Made by a program: the position numbers and the translations under genes. The notes beneath the pieces are model-generated. The model was given only the letters and a program-made list of their open reading frames with translations, was not told the origin of the DNA and did not search any database. 49,410 bases of DNA from SAR202 cluster bacterium (GTDB taxonomy: Bacteria > Chloroflexota > Dehalococcoidia > Lucifugimonadales > UBA3495). The stretch is from assembly GCA_013204585.1 (NCBI GenBank), contig JABMNL010000015.1, forward strand, positions 1 to 49,410. Direction: 5' to 3'. Of the stretch, positions 10,997-19,872 are shown piece by piece. Positions within the stretch are counted from its first letter, which is position 1, and each line of letters begins with the position of its first letter.

Positions 10997-11184
10997 CTCT
11001 TTCCTTAAGCTTCCTGGAGTGCTCGGGGTGCTTGCCACTGCATCGGTAATCTAGGTCGCGGCACAAGTATGTAAAATCCAATATGTAGCCCCTCGTCTAC
11101 ATGGCCAGTGGAACAATCGGAGCGTCATTTTCATTAGCTTTTTCGGCAAATCGCCTGGTTTAACGTAGCCTGCCTTAAGGGAAA

Positions 11185-11193
11185 TGCTATACT
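11185..11193 (+). promoter_or_regulatory. Extended -10 promoter element
   Basis: TGCTATACT matches an extended -10 (TGn plus 5/6 of TATAAT). It lies about 87 nt upstream of the winged-helix regulator and places the transcription start near 11200, just before the two palindromes. Confidence 0.5.
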
Positions 11194-11207
11194 ACTGAAT
11201 AATTAAG

Positions 11208-11249
11208 CATGAATTTTAGTTCATGAATAATATAGCATGTATATACATG
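11208..11249. promoter_or_regulatory. Tandem palindromes, probable operator
   Basis: CATGAA-N6-TTCATG at 11208-11225 and the perfect 14-bp palindrome CATGTATATACATG at 11236-11249 share the CATG half-site and are spaced 28 nt start to start. They lie between the predicted transcription start and the regulator gene at 11280, the place expected for an autoregulatory operator. Confidence 0.5.
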
Positions 11250-11279
11250 GAAGACCACTAGATAAGGGGACCTACCAAC

Positions 11280-11579
11280 ATGCGGTCTTGGGACTTCATT
11301 ACCAACCACGGCGCGGTGTTAATCATCGTGTTTCAACAACCAAAGATTACCGCTAGAGAAATTTCACAGCTGCTCGGCATTACCGAAAGGGCAGTGCTCA
11401 AGATTGTGAGTGATTTGGATGATGCTGGCTACATAACAAGAACGAAGGAAGGCCGGAGCAACACCTATGACGTGAACAAGGCCTTACCCCTGCATGGAGC
11501 GGTATTGAAGGATGTAGCCGTCGGAGACTTGCTCGATAGCCTCAAGGCCAGGTCATTGGAATTTTCCAGGGATAGCTAA
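11280..11579 (+). CDS. Winged helix-turn-helix transcriptional regulator
   Basis: A 99-aa DNA-binding protein with a single MarR/ArsR-like winged helix. The helix-turn-helix is ITAREISQLLGITERAVLKIVSDLDDAGY (about residues 22-50) followed by the wing ITRTKEGRSNTYDVN. The start DFITNHGAVLIIVFQQPKI matches a small subgroup of stand-alone regulators with the first helix fused directly to the domain. AAGGGGA precedes the ATG. No ligand domain is visible, so any signal must act through the short C-terminal helix. It has no operon partner. The tandem palindromes immediately upstream suggest it represses itself. Confidence 0.85.
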   Translation: MRSWDFITNHGAVLIIVFQQPKITAREISQLLGITERAVLKIVSDLDDAGYITRTKEGRSNTYDVNKALPLHGAVLKDVAVGDLLDSLKARSLEFSRDS

Positions 11580-11885
11580 GCTCCGAACCGCGAAAAACCC
11601 CCACGTCCAAAAGGCAACCATCAGAGAGTCAACCGACACCAAGAGAAAATCTCGATTTGCGTCTTTCCCGTTAGTTAGACGTGGTAATCCTAGTCATCAA
11701 AACGCCCCAGGCTACAAGTGAGCCTGGGGCGTTATTTGTTAACTGGCCAATCGCCAATCAATTCATAATCTCATGGCAAAATCGATTAGGCTTCCCCAAT
11801 CAGCTTATCGGTGGCAAAATAGCCCGGCGACAGATTGTTCAATCTGTGCTACGTAACCCTAGCCTTAACACCCATGGAGTCTCCG
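11580..11885. other. Intergenic region
   Basis: About 305 nt without a supportable gene. It holds one terminator (11701-11733) and the leader of the acyl-CoA synthetase gene. Confidence 0.5.
11701..11733 (+). terminator. Hairpin terminator of the winged-helix gene
   Basis: A perfect 13-bp stem (AACGCCCCAGGCT with AGCCTGGGGCGTT) followed by ATTTGTT. It belongs to the repeated ACGCCCC hairpin type seen throughout the window. Confidence 0.85.
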
Positions 11886-14015
11886 ATGACCACCTGGACC
11901 GAAGACCAACTATCCTCCATCCATAAAATGCTAAATCCCCGTTCGATTGCGGTGGTGGGGGCCACTCCCAGAATGCAATACGGTGGCCGGATGCTGGCCG
12001 CCGCACTGAAAGCCGCAGACCGAGTCAACGTTTATCCGGTGAACCCCCGTTACGAAGAAGTGATGGGCGTCAAGTGTTACCCAAGCGTCAGCGACCTTCC
12101 TGAAACGCCCGACGTCGTGGGGGTGGTGGTCTCCTCTGGACAGGTGCTAGGTGTGCTCAAGGAATGCCATGAAAAAGGAGTCCGGGCTGCCATTGTGATT
12201 TCCGCTGGATTCTCCGAGCGTGGCACAGCGGAAGGCCGTGACTTGCAAGCTCAGGTGGGAGCCTACGCAAGGGAGTCCGGGCTACGCATTAGCGGCCCCA
12301 ACGGCCTGGGCCTCGCCAACGTAAAGGATGACATCTGGGTCAGTTCATCCTCCCGTGGATCCGATGGCCTCACCGGGCCAGTGGGCTTGGTTTGCCAAAG
12401 CGGCGCTTCGGCCTTCGGGCCGTTCTTGAACCGGGCTGTCGACAGCGGTATCGGACTCAGCTACATCATCTCCACCGGCAACGAGGCCGACCTGGACTTC
12501 TCGGATTTCGTGCGCTACCTACTCGATGACGACGACACCAAGGTAATTGCCGGTTTTGTCGAAGGATTCAAAGATGCCCGCAAGTTCGTCGAGGTCGCAA
12601 AGCTGGCGGCGGAACGGGGTAAACCCATCGTCCTCATTAAGATTGGGCGCTCGGCGTTGGGTTCCAAGGCCGCCCAGTCTCATACAGCCTCGCTCACCGG
12701 CTTGGACGCCCTCTATGACGCCGCCTTGTCCCAGTATGGGGTGATTCGTGTGGAGGACTATGACGAGCTCTTGGAAGTCTCCAACCTATTGGCGAACTCC
12801 CCAGCGCCGACCAAGAGGGGTTTAGCCGTGGTCTCCCATTCCGGTGGTATCAGCTCTCTGACGGCTGACATGTGCGGTCAAGTAGGCTTGGAACTCCCCG
12901 AACTCGGCGACGAGGCCAGGGACGGGATTAACGGCGTGCTCAAAGGGTTCGGATGGGCCGCCAATCCGTCCGACGTCACCGGATTCGCTAACAGCGACTC
13001 CTTCCCCGAGATTATGCAATACATGGTCAGCGACCCAGAAGTGGGTAGCTTAGTGGTCGCCAGCTCGGGCGGCGACGGCCAAGCCACGCAGGTCATTGCT
13101 CAGAGGGACAAGAACCAAGACTCGCCACTAGCCTTTCTCTGGACCGGTAGCCGGAAAGAGACCGCTGGCCTAAGTATGCTGAAAAACGCCCGCATACCCG
13201 TCTTTTACACCCCCAACCGGTTGGCTACCGGACTGCGCAGCCTGCTGGATTATCACGACTGGCAACGCCACCGTGGCAAAGCAGGGTTCCCCGAATGTCC
13301 CGCCATCAGCCCAGAACAACAGGCTGCCGCCAACCAACTGGCTACCACCGGCGGAATAGCCCTTTCCGAACACCAGAGCAAAGGGCTATTGTCCGCGTGG
13401 GGCGTTCCCATAACCAAAGAGACGCTGGTACAGAACGCCGATGACGCGGTGAAGGCGGCCAATGAAATTGATTATCCAGTGGTGATGAAAGCAGATGTGA
13501 CCAACATGCCCCACAAAACGGAGGCCGGCCTGGTCATGTTGGGAATTAACGACGCAGGCGCGGTGCGGGCGGCCTACGACGAACTAATGTCTAAAGCCGA
13601 GAGTGCTGGCCCTGGAGCCGCAGTTAATGGTGTGTTGGTCCAGGAGATGGTCTCGAACGCCGCTGAGGTTATCGTGGGAGTCAGCTACGATTCCCAATTA
13701 GGAGCGTCACTGCTCTTCGGCACCGGCGGAGTGATGGTGGAGGTCTACAACGACGTGGCCCTACGCCTGTGTCCCATTGACGAGACCGACGCCCTAGAGA
13801 TGATTGCCGAGGTCAAGGGGGCGCGTCTGTTAGAAGGGTTCCGAGGACGACCTGCGGCTGACGTTAACGCCTTAGTCGAGACGCTGGTCAAAGTCTCTCA
13901 TCTGGGGGCCCAACTGGAAGGCAGCCTGGCCGAATTGGACATTAATCCATTGATGGTCCTGCCCGTTGGGCAAGGCGTCAAAGCAGCCGACGCAGTTGCC
14001 ATTTTCCGGGCCTAG
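11886..14015 (+). CDS. ADP-forming acyl-CoA synthetase (acetate--CoA ligase family)
   Basis: A 709-aa fused alpha-beta NDP-forming acyl-CoA synthetase, which interconverts an acyl-CoA, ADP and phosphate with a carboxylate, ATP and CoA. Order of domains: CoA-binding Rossmann fold (NPRSIAVVGATPRMQYGG near the N-terminus), succinyl-CoA-ligase-like flavodoxin domains with the phosphohistidine motif SHTASLTG (His about residue 266), and a C-terminal ATP-grasp domain with VVMKADVTNMPHKTEAGLVM and VLVQEMV. The start ATG at 11886 follows GGAG by 6 nt; the open frame extends 17 codons further without a ribosome binding site. It ends 27 nt before the convergent CitE-like cluster, whose acyl-CoA products or substrates it might handle. 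Acyl specificity cannot be read from sequence. Confidence 0.9.
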   Translation: MTTWTEDQLSSIHKMLNPRSIAVVGATPRMQYGGRMLAAALKAADRVNVYPVNPRYEEVMGVKCYPSVSDLPETPDVVGVVVSSGQVLGVLKECHEKGVRAAIVISAGFSERGTAEGRDLQAQVGAYARESGLRISGPNGLGLANVKDDIWVSSSSRGSDGLTGPVGLVCQSGASAFGPFLNRAVDSGIGLSYIISTGNEADLDFSDFVRYLLDDDDTKVIAGFVEGFKDARKFVEVAKLAAERGKPIVLIKIGRSALGSKAAQSHTASLTGLDALYDAALSQYGVIRVEDYDELLEVSNLLANSPAPTKRGLAVVSHSGGISSLTADMCGQVGLELPELGDEARDGINGVLKGFGWAANPSDVTGFANSDSFPEIMQYMVSDPEVGSLVVASSGGDGQATQVIAQRDKNQDSPLAFLWTGSRKETAGLSMLKNARIPVFYTPNRLATGLRSLLDYHDWQRHRGKAGFPECPAISPEQQAAANQLATTGGIALSEHQSKGLLSAWGVPITKETLVQNADDAVKAANEIDYPVVMKADVTNMPHKTEAGLVMLGINDAGAVRAAYDELMSKAESAGPGAAVNGVLVQEMVSNAAEVIVGVSYDSQLGASLLFGTGGVMVEVYNDVALRLCPIDETDALEMIAEVKGARLLEGFRGRPAADVNALVETLVKVSHLGAQLEGSLAELDINPLMVLPVGQGVKAADAVAIFRA

Positions 14016-14042
14016 GATAGCTCAGGCGTAATTAGCCTGGCT

Positions 14043-14966
14043 CTAGCCTGAGGTTGCCGCCAGAGCAGTCTGTTTCTCGGTGTCTCGCAATTGGCAGGCA
14101 ATGGACGTTGCCAGAACCACCTTGGCCCATTCATCGACCGGCACGTCAATCATGCGGCCAGCAAAGGGCACGGCAGCGGTACCGGCGGCAATTGCCTGGG
14201 CAAAGACCTCTCGCACCTGGGTGTAAATGTCGACTTCGGACTCGGTGGGAGTAAAAGCGGTGTTCACCGAGGCAATCCATGAAGGATGGGGGCAGATGAT
14301 TCCCTTGAATCCCAGATTCTTGGAGTCGGTCGCAACCTTGAGCATGTCTTCGCCTGGCAGCAAGCGCGGCATGGTCGTCAGAGGATAGGCGACGCCCACC
14401 GGTTGCACGCCTGCCGCAGTGGCTTCAATGGCCACACGGCCTCGTGCATAAACGAATGGGTCAAATTCAGGCGAAGGATTTACCCCGATACTGGCCGAAA
14501 GGTCGCTTTCGTCCAACCCAACTTGGGACACTCGGTCACTGGCGGCGATAATTTCTCTAACCCGCATCACGGCATTGGCCGATTCCAACAGCAGTATCAA
14601 GCGCAACGTCCCTGGCTTGATTCCCCGACTGCGTTCCGCGTCGTTTAAAACATCCGACGCCTCAATTACGTCCTCTGGGGACTCCACTTTAGGCAACATA
14701 ATTCCGGTGAGTCCGGGCCACACGGAAGCATCTACGTCGGCCTCTAAGAACCCTTTATTGACCCGTACGAATACCTCAGCCGCTCCCTTGCCAGCTGTAT
14801 AAACGGCATCCATGACAAGTTCCCGGGCCTCGGCCCTAAGGGCCGGAGTGACGCCGTCTTCCAAGTCCAGAGTGATGGCGTCGGAACCATGACGCCAGGC
14901 ACCCGCCACGAACTGTTCATTGGTTACTGGCACCATTAGGTTTGATCTGCGAACGAGAATCGACAT
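14043..14966 (-). CDS. CitE-like CoA ester lyase (HpcH/HpaI aldolase family), copy 1
   Basis: A 307-aa TIM-barrel lyase of the citrate lyase beta-subunit/malyl-CoA lyase type, which cleaves or forms 3-hydroxy-acyl-CoA esters with Mg2+. Active-site blocks are intact: DLEDGV (34-39), RVN with the CoA-carboxylate Arg at about residue 68, LPKVES (91-96), ESANAV (about 128) and the Asp in GLDESDL (about 150). The ATG follows GGTGG by about 7 nt and starts 3 nt after the stop of copy 2, so the two are translationally coupled. Third and last gene of a minus-strand run of three paralogs; the acyl-CoA synthetase gene converges on it. The substrate is unknown. Confidence 0.88.
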   Translation of the reverse strand: MSILVRRSNLMVPVTNEQFVAGAWRHGSDAITLDLEDGVTPALRAEARELVMDAVYTAGKGAAEVFVRVNKGFLEADVDASVWPGLTGIMLPKVESPEDVIEASDVLNDAERSRGIKPGTLRLILLLESANAVMRVREIIAASDRVSQVGLDESDLSASIGVNPSPEFDPFVYARGRVAIEATAAGVQPVGVAYPLTTMPRLLPGEDMLKVATDSKNLGFKGIICPHPSWIASVNTAFTPTESEVDIYTQVREVFAQAIAAGTAAVPFAGRMIDVPVDEWAKVVLATSIACQLRDTEKQTALAATSG

Positions 14967-14969
14967 TAT

Positions 14970-15911
14970 CTATCCACCTGCCTGTTCGGTTCGAGCCACA
15001 GCGTCCGCCTTTTCCTGGTCGCGAAGGGCGCAAGTAGCGGACCAATCCAACAATTTACGAGCTCGGGCCGCTTCGTACCGGTCAATGATTTTACCGTCAA
15101 TCTCAGCCCAGGTATCAGCGGAGTTCTCCAACGTCCGGTACTGTTCCAGAACTTTGCGAGCCTCCTCCACTTCCTCGGGCGGAGGTGTGAACCCCCTGGT
15201 CTGCGGCTCAACCACATTGGGATGCAGTCCACCGCCCACCCGGAAGCCGCATTTGCGTGCTGCCTCGGCCTCGCGGAAAGCACGGTCGGGGTCGCCAACG
15301 CTGCCGGTGGTGTTGGCCGTAAACGGCGCGGTATGCGGCTCAAGGTCTAAGGCTCGGGCGGCCAATTCAACTTCTCCCTTGCCATAAACGAACTGGTCGA
15401 AGCCGACGAACATTTCCACTCCCAAATCCCGCGACATGTCGTACCCGCCTGCGCCGCCGAATTCTTTGACTCGTGGGCTGGCCGAAGCGATATCGTAGGC
15501 GTTGGCCACTCCCACCGAGGTCTCAATGTTGGCCCCAATCTCGACTGTTCCGGGACGAATGCCCCGCTCGCGCTCCAGTCGGCTGATGATGCGGTCCAAT
15601 TTTTGAATCTCTTCGGCGTATTCCGCTTTGGGGTAATTGACCTTGGCCAGTCCCGGCCAGACGATGCCTTCCAAGTCTGCCTGGACCAGGTCGTGATTGA
15701 TGCGGGTGAACGCCTCGGCCCCGCCCTTGGTGACGTTGGCGATGGCGTCCTTAATCAGGGTCCTGGCATAACCCTTCATGTGCTGGGGCACCGAGTCTTC
15801 CAGGTCAAGGTTGATGAAGTCGCAACCCCGACGCCAGGCGTTGTCCACGAATCTGGGAGTAACAACCGGCATGGTCAGGCCCGAACGGTGTACCCCAATA
15901 TCTTTAGGCAT
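14970..15911 (-). CDS. CitE-like CoA ester lyase, copy 2
   Basis: A 313-aa paralog of the neighbouring lyase. It keeps DLEDSV (36-41), RIN with Arg at about residue 70, YPKAEY in place of LPKVES, the IETSVGV acidic block and a Gly-rich GGAGGYDMSRDLGVEM segment carrying the metal-site Asp. It is therefore probably active but with altered loop residues around the metal site (GGAGGYD instead of GLDESD). GGGAG is 5 nt upstream of the ATG. It lies 35 nt downstream of copy 3 and 3 nt upstream of copy 1 in one operon. Such pairs may form heteromers or act on two related thioesters; neither can be decided here. Confidence 0.85.
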   Translation of the reverse strand: MPKDIGVHRSGLTMPVVTPRFVDNAWRRGCDFINLDLEDSVPQHMKGYARTLIKDAIANVTKGGAEAFTRINHDLVQADLEGIVWPGLAKVNYPKAEYAEEIQKLDRIISRLERERGIRPGTVEIGANIETSVGVANAYDIASASPRVKEFGGAGGYDMSRDLGVEMFVGFDQFVYGKGEVELAARALDLEPHTAPFTANTTGSVGDPDRAFREAEAARKCGFRVGGGLHPNVVEPQTRGFTPPPEEVEEARKVLEQYRTLENSADTWAEIDGKIIDRYEAARARKLLDWSATCALRDQEKADAVARTEQAGG

Positions 15912-15946
15912 TGAATCTCCCGCGTCGAATTTCCAAGATGATGAAA

Positions 15947-16897
15947 CTAGGGCGCTGGCACCGGCCGCCCAGCCTTGGCGTCGGCCTTGGATTTATTGTG
16001 GACCGCACAAGCTGAGGCCCTATTAATGACGACCTGCGCTTGAAGCGATGCTCCGGCATCGAAGATTCGGTCTCCCCGACGGATTGACGCCGCACCTGCC
16101 GAAACTGCGGCGCGATACTCTTCCAGCAAATTTTGGGCCTCGTCCACCTCTTTAGCGGTGGGGGTGAACCCCTGGTTCATTGGCTCCACTTGGTTGTCCA
16201 AGACACAGAAGGAACCCTTGAATCCGATGGCCCGTCCCCGGAGAGCCGCCTGCCCGGTGTTCTCTGGCGTGGCTAATAGTCCCCGGTCTGGCGCGCGCCA
16301 CCAGGCCCCGTAGGGCGTAACACCGGCAGACCCGGCCACCGTGATGAGCCGCTGCATGAGGTACTGCATGAGGTGAATTTCCCCGGAAGGTTCAGGACGG
16401 AGGTCCATCACCAACTCGGCGCGGCCCAGAGTCAGCCCGGAAATTCTGGAACTGGCGGAAGCTATCTGGCTGGCGGCTTGGTTGGCCTCCGCCGTTTCCA
16501 GCGAGGCCACAATCTCCAAAGTGCCGTGCAAGATGCCGCGCTCGTCCTCTAGCTGACCAAGCAACGCGTCGGCTTCCTCGATTTGGGCAACAGACTCCAA
16601 GTGAGCGATAACGATTCCGGTCAACTCTGGGCAAACACAGGCGTGCAGGTCGGCATACAGTAGTTCACTGTCCACCTGTGCGAATACCTCGGCGCCGCCT
16701 TCACGGAGCTGTCGCACCACGTCGCCCAAGCCCTCCCTGGCAGATGGCTTGTCCTTTTCGGGCACGAACTCAACCAAGTCCAGTAACACCACATCGGCGT
16801 TGGACATAAGAGCGGCTCCGACCTGATCTTTCTTAGAAGCGGGCACTAGTAGCCACGAACGGCGTACTTTGTTAGTCAGAATTGCGTTGTTTGTCAT
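15947..16897 (-). CDS. Diverged CitE-like paralog, copy 3
   Basis: A 316-aa member of the same family whose catalytic motifs have eroded. The DLED block reads DLVEF (40-44), the RVN motif that supplies the essential Arg reads QVD (74-76), and LPKVES reads IAHLES (97-102). ETAEANQA and the C-terminal GFTPTAKEVDEAQ region still identify the fold. It is therefore likely non-catalytic as a lyase, perhaps a structural or regulatory partner of copies 1 and 2, or it has changed reaction. First gene of the three-paralog operon. The ATG at 16895-16897 is used; a TTG at 16913-16915 adds six residues, and neither has a clear ribosome binding site. A small hairpin lies just upstream (16923-16938). Confidence 0.75.
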   Translation of the reverse strand: MTNNAILTNKVRRSWLLVPASKKDQVGAALMSNADVVLLDLVEFVPEKDKPSAREGLGDVVRQLREGGAEVFAQVDSELLYADLHACVCPELTGIVIAHLESVAQIEEADALLGQLEDERGILHGTLEIVASLETAEANQAASQIASASSRISGLTLGRAELVMDLRPEPSGEIHLMQYLMQRLITVAGSAGVTPYGAWWRAPDRGLLATPENTGQAALRGRAIGFKGSFCVLDNQVEPMNQGFTPTAKEVDEAQNLLEEYRAAVSAGAASIRRGDRIFDAGASLQAQVVINRASACAVHNKSKADAKAGRPVPAP

Positions 16898-16922
16898 AGC
16901 AGTAGATGAACTCAAGCCGGAT

Positions 16923-16938
16923 ACCCGCTAAAGCGGGT
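16923..16938. other. Small hairpin upstream of CitE-like copy 3
   Basis: A 7-bp stem ACCCGCT/AGCGGGT with a 2-nt loop, followed by TTT on the plus strand. It could be a weak terminator or a leader structure of the minus-strand operon. Confidence 0.3.
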
Positions 16939-17038
16939 TTTAGACGAATATGGGTCTACGTAAAATGTTCAAAAGGTCTAGCCGGTGCGGATTGTAACCC
17001 AGGGTGCCAGGCATGACAAGAAAGCCCAGCGCCCAACC

Positions 17039-18055
17039 CTAAACGTCGATTCTGTAGACCCTTGTCGCGGTGTCATGGAACATGGCAGCGCGTTCGGAAT
17101 CCGAATAGCTTTTTGATAGCCGCTTGAACGCGTTGTACATTACGTTATAGGAAAAAGACACTTTGTCTGGCGGGAAATTACTTTCGAGCATGCACCGGTT
17201 CGGCCCGAATTGCTCGATGCAGTAACTCTTCCAAGGGGTCATCGCTTCCGCTAATTCTTCAGAGCCAATGGGGACATTCCTGCCATGCCAGCCAAAGCCC
17301 CAGCGAGGCATACCCATGCCGCCAAGTTTGACTGTGACATTAGGACAGGCGGCGACGGCAGCGATACCTCTTTTCCAATCAGCCAGGACTTCGTCTTCAC
17401 GACCAACGTAAACACCAATACGGTTTACGCCACCCATGTGGTTGAGAATAATCGGCAGGTCTGGCACTGACTTGGCGAAGTCCGCCAATTCGGGCAACTG
17501 AGGGAAGGAGAGCATCATATCCAGGGATAGTCCCATTTGGGACAAAACCTTTGCCCCCTCTCGAAACTTGCTGTCGCCTAATATGCCTTCCGTTTCCCGG
17601 TTTTCGAACGCGGGGTCGGCATTCCAAGACACGTTGTGCCGGATGCCCCGAAACCGGTTGGGGCTGGCCGCCTGTAATGCTTCCAGGACGGGTTTTACTT
17701 TGTCTGCCAGCTTTAGGTCGGCGTGCCCGACGATGGCCGCTGCCGCCCGGCTGGGGCCGTAAACTCCGCTGGCGCTGGCCGCAGCTAGACCCTGCACGAA
17801 TTCGACCTCGCCGACGGGACGCATTTCCACTGGGCCATCAGCACGGTACATCGACCGTGCCTCGACGAATACGGTCGAACGGACGTTGTGGCCGCTGTAG
17901 ATGTCAGCGTTTAATTCATGAATTAGGAACCGCTGGTAAGGGATGCCATTGGGGCGAAGGTCCCAAAAATGGTGATGGGGATCACAAATGGGAATCTCCG
18001 GCTCCAAAGTGGGTTCTTGGGTTAAAGCCAACCAATCATTACCACCAAATGGCAT
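17039..18055 (-). CDS. Amidohydrolase family 2 protein (lactonase/decarboxylase-like)
   Basis: A 338-aa metal-dependent hydrolase of the Amidohydro_2 group, related to 2-pyrone-4,6-dicarboxylate lactonases, fuconolactonases and decarboxylases. The metal motif DPHHHFWDLRP is at about residues 25-35, followed by strand-end motifs GIRHNVSW, LNHMGGVNR and the terminal ESNFPPDKVSFSY that carries the conserved acidic residue region. The start ATG at 18053-18055 follows GGAGG by 7 nt; an open frame upstream lacks a ribosome binding site. It is a single-gene transcript in the minus direction, downstream of the sulfite-oxidase-like gene from which it is separated by a terminator. The substrate is not known. 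Confidence 0.85.
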   Translation of the reverse strand: MPFGGNDWLALTQEPTLEPEIPICDPHHHFWDLRPNGIPYQRFLIHELNADIYSGHNVRSTVFVEARSMYRADGPVEMRPVGEVEFVQGLAAASASGVYGPSRAAAAIVGHADLKLADKVKPVLEALQAASPNRFRGIRHNVSWNADPAFENRETEGILGDSKFREGAKVLSQMGLSLDMMLSFPQLPELADFAKSVPDLPIILNHMGGVNRIGVYVGREDEVLADWKRGIAAVAACPNVTVKLGGMGMPRWGFGWHGRNVPIGSEELAEAMTPWKSYCIEQFGPNRCMLESNFPPDKVSFSYNVMYNAFKRLSKSYSDSERAAMFHDTATRVYRIDV

Positions 18056-18148
18056 AACCGTACCTCCGCTCGCGTATTTCGAGGCCCGATGATACCACAG
18101 TGCCTTGGCCTGCGCGGTGCCCCTAACAAACAAAAACTGAGAAACAAA

Positions 18149-18178
18149 AACGCCCCGGCTCAAAAGAGCCGAGGCGTT
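18149..18178. terminator. Hairpin terminator after the sulfite-oxidase-like gene
   Basis: A 12-bp stem (AACGCCCCGGCT with AGCCGAGGCGTT, one mismatch) with loop CAAAAG, 24 nt past the stop of the minus-strand gene. It also insulates the amidohydrolase promoter. Confidence 0.8.
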
Positions 18179-18201
18179 AATTATTAGCGTGATGGGGAGT
18201 C

Positions 18202-19872
18202 TCAGATACTCGTTTTTCGGCTGTGGATGCCGGTTGCGCCGCTGGGACGATTACCACGCTCCTCTTCGATTTGGGGCGTGCCGTCGGCTTCAACACACCT
18301 GACCTCGAAGGTATGTTTACCCGCGACGAAAGGCCACTCATAGCGCCAGATTACCCACGTGGTTTCAGAAAGAGGCGTCCTCAACTGGGCCTCCTCCCAC
18401 GAACCGTCATCCACCCGAACCGCAACCTTAGAGATACCACGGGCACCAGCGAACGCAATGCCCCCAATCGGTACCAGGGTCTGGCCGTCACGCTCAACTA
18501 AGTCGTTTACCGCTACGGTGTCTATCACTGAAGTTGCCTGGACTTGGGCCACCTCGTCCCAGCTTCTTTCTACCCAGTACCCTGGCTGATACTCGTCGGT
18601 GACTTCAATGCCAGTTATCCACTTAGGCTGTTTCATGCCATAGCGGTCGGGCAACCAGATTCGGAGTGGGAAGCCGTGATCAAATGGAATGGGATGACCG
18701 TCCCAGGCGTAAGCGAGCATGATTCTTTCGTCGGACGCAATCAGGTCAAGGTCAACCGTTTCATAGAATCCGTCGCCCGATGTCACGATGATGTAGCGGG
18801 CTTCTGGCCGAATTTGCGCATCGGCCAATATCTTTTGCAGGCTTGCCCCCGTCCACCAGGTGGTGCTAATTAGCGTTGAGGCAATGCGTCCCGAGATGCA
18901 GGAAAGGGTGACGTACTGGTTCTTGGCTTCATAATTGTTTTGGATGTCATTCAGAGTTAGCACAAGCGGGTTGTCCACGAGTCCCGTAATCGGCAATGTC
19001 CAAGTATTGATGTCAATCATCGTTGGTTCAGTGCGCAGGAACACTTTGTAATGGTCTTCGACCAAAGTGTATTCAGGCCGAGTGCCAGGAACGGGTAGCA
19101 CCGAATCGTCTGCGTTTGGGAAAGGCGCTCTGGTAATCAACTCGGACTCATCCATTGAGCCGGCGATTGATTCCCTAACCTGGCGTCGCTCGCGGTCAGC
19201 GAGTATCGAACCAACGCCGCTGCTGAGAACGATGATTGTCGCGGAGGCCGCCCCCAAACGGACCAGAAACTGCCGCCGGTCGATGCTTTTCGCCCAACGA
19301 ATTCGGTCTTCCGTTTCCAATTCTTGAGATTTGGTGGCCAGGTGGCGGTACACCATGACAGCTGCAAATCCCCACATCAAAAACAGGGCCATGACTAGGA
19401 GAACAATGACGACGGGGTTCAACGTTGACTGACTCATGGAGAGACTGACCAACACCATCGGTAGTCCAGACACCAGCCCCAATATAAGTCCAGACACTGG
19501 CCTGGGCGCAATGCTCCGCAATTTCATTACGGCGAAGAAAATGGCGGTGGCAAGAACGCCGAGGACGAAGAACAATAAGACAGCGCTGATTTGCTCGGCC
19601 GTTTTGGCAGCGTCGGCGACACTCAAACCGGCAAATCGTATGCCGTCGATCATCATGTCAATGCCGATGGTAATCAGTGGGCCAGGTAGGACCCGCGCAA
19701 TCCAATCAAATAATTCGAAGGGAACGAAAGGCAGATCAAGCCATTTATCGAGCAGATACATGAGCGCAACAAGTGGCGCGGTCAACAATCCGCCAGCTAG
19801 TGCGCCTGATGCTAAGCCCAGACTCCCAAGAATTTGCACCAGTTGCCCGGCTGCATTAAGTTGTCTGTTCAT
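18202..19872 (-). CDS. Membrane-anchored molybdopterin oxidoreductase (sulfite-oxidase-like)
   Basis: A 556-aa protein with an N-terminal membrane part and a molybdenum-cofactor domain of the sulfite oxidase/YedY type. Five or so hydrophobic segments fall at about residues 17-41, 62-82, 97-117, 126-146 and 153-175, followed by IDRRQFLVRLGAASATIIVL (198-217), a twin-arginine-like segment before a sixth hydrophobic stretch. The Mo-site Cys is in YVTLSCISG (Cys about 325), and GMKQPKWITGIEV and a C-terminal Ig-like dimerisation domain are typical. It probably places the cofactor outside the membrane and passes electrons to a membrane partner, but no cytochrome or quinone-binding subunit lies next to it. 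AGGAG lies only 2 nt before the ATG. Confidence 0.85.
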   Translation of the reverse strand: MNRQLNAAGQLVQILGSLGLASGALAGGLLTAPLVALMYLLDKWLDLPFVPFELFDWIARVLPGPLITIGIDMMIDGIRFAGLSVADAAKTAEQISAVLLFFVLGVLATAIFFAVMKLRSIAPRPVSGLILGLVSGLPMVLVSLSMSQSTLNPVVIVLLVMALFLMWGFAAVMVYRHLATKSQELETEDRIRWAKSIDRRQFLVRLGAASATIIVLSSGVGSILADRERRQVRESIAGSMDESELITRAPFPNADDSVLPVPGTRPEYTLVEDHYKVFLRTEPTMIDINTWTLPITGLVDNPLVLTLNDIQNNYEAKNQYVTLSCISGRIASTLISTTWWTGASLQKILADAQIRPEARYIIVTSGDGFYETVDLDLIASDERIMLAYAWDGHPIPFDHGFPLRIWLPDRYGMKQPKWITGIEVTDEYQPGYWVERSWDEVAQVQATSVIDTVAVNDLVERDGQTLVPIGGIAFAGARGISKVAVRVDDGSWEEAQLRTPLSETTWVIWRYEWPFVAGKHTFEVRCVEADGTPQIEEERGNRPSGATGIHSRKTSI

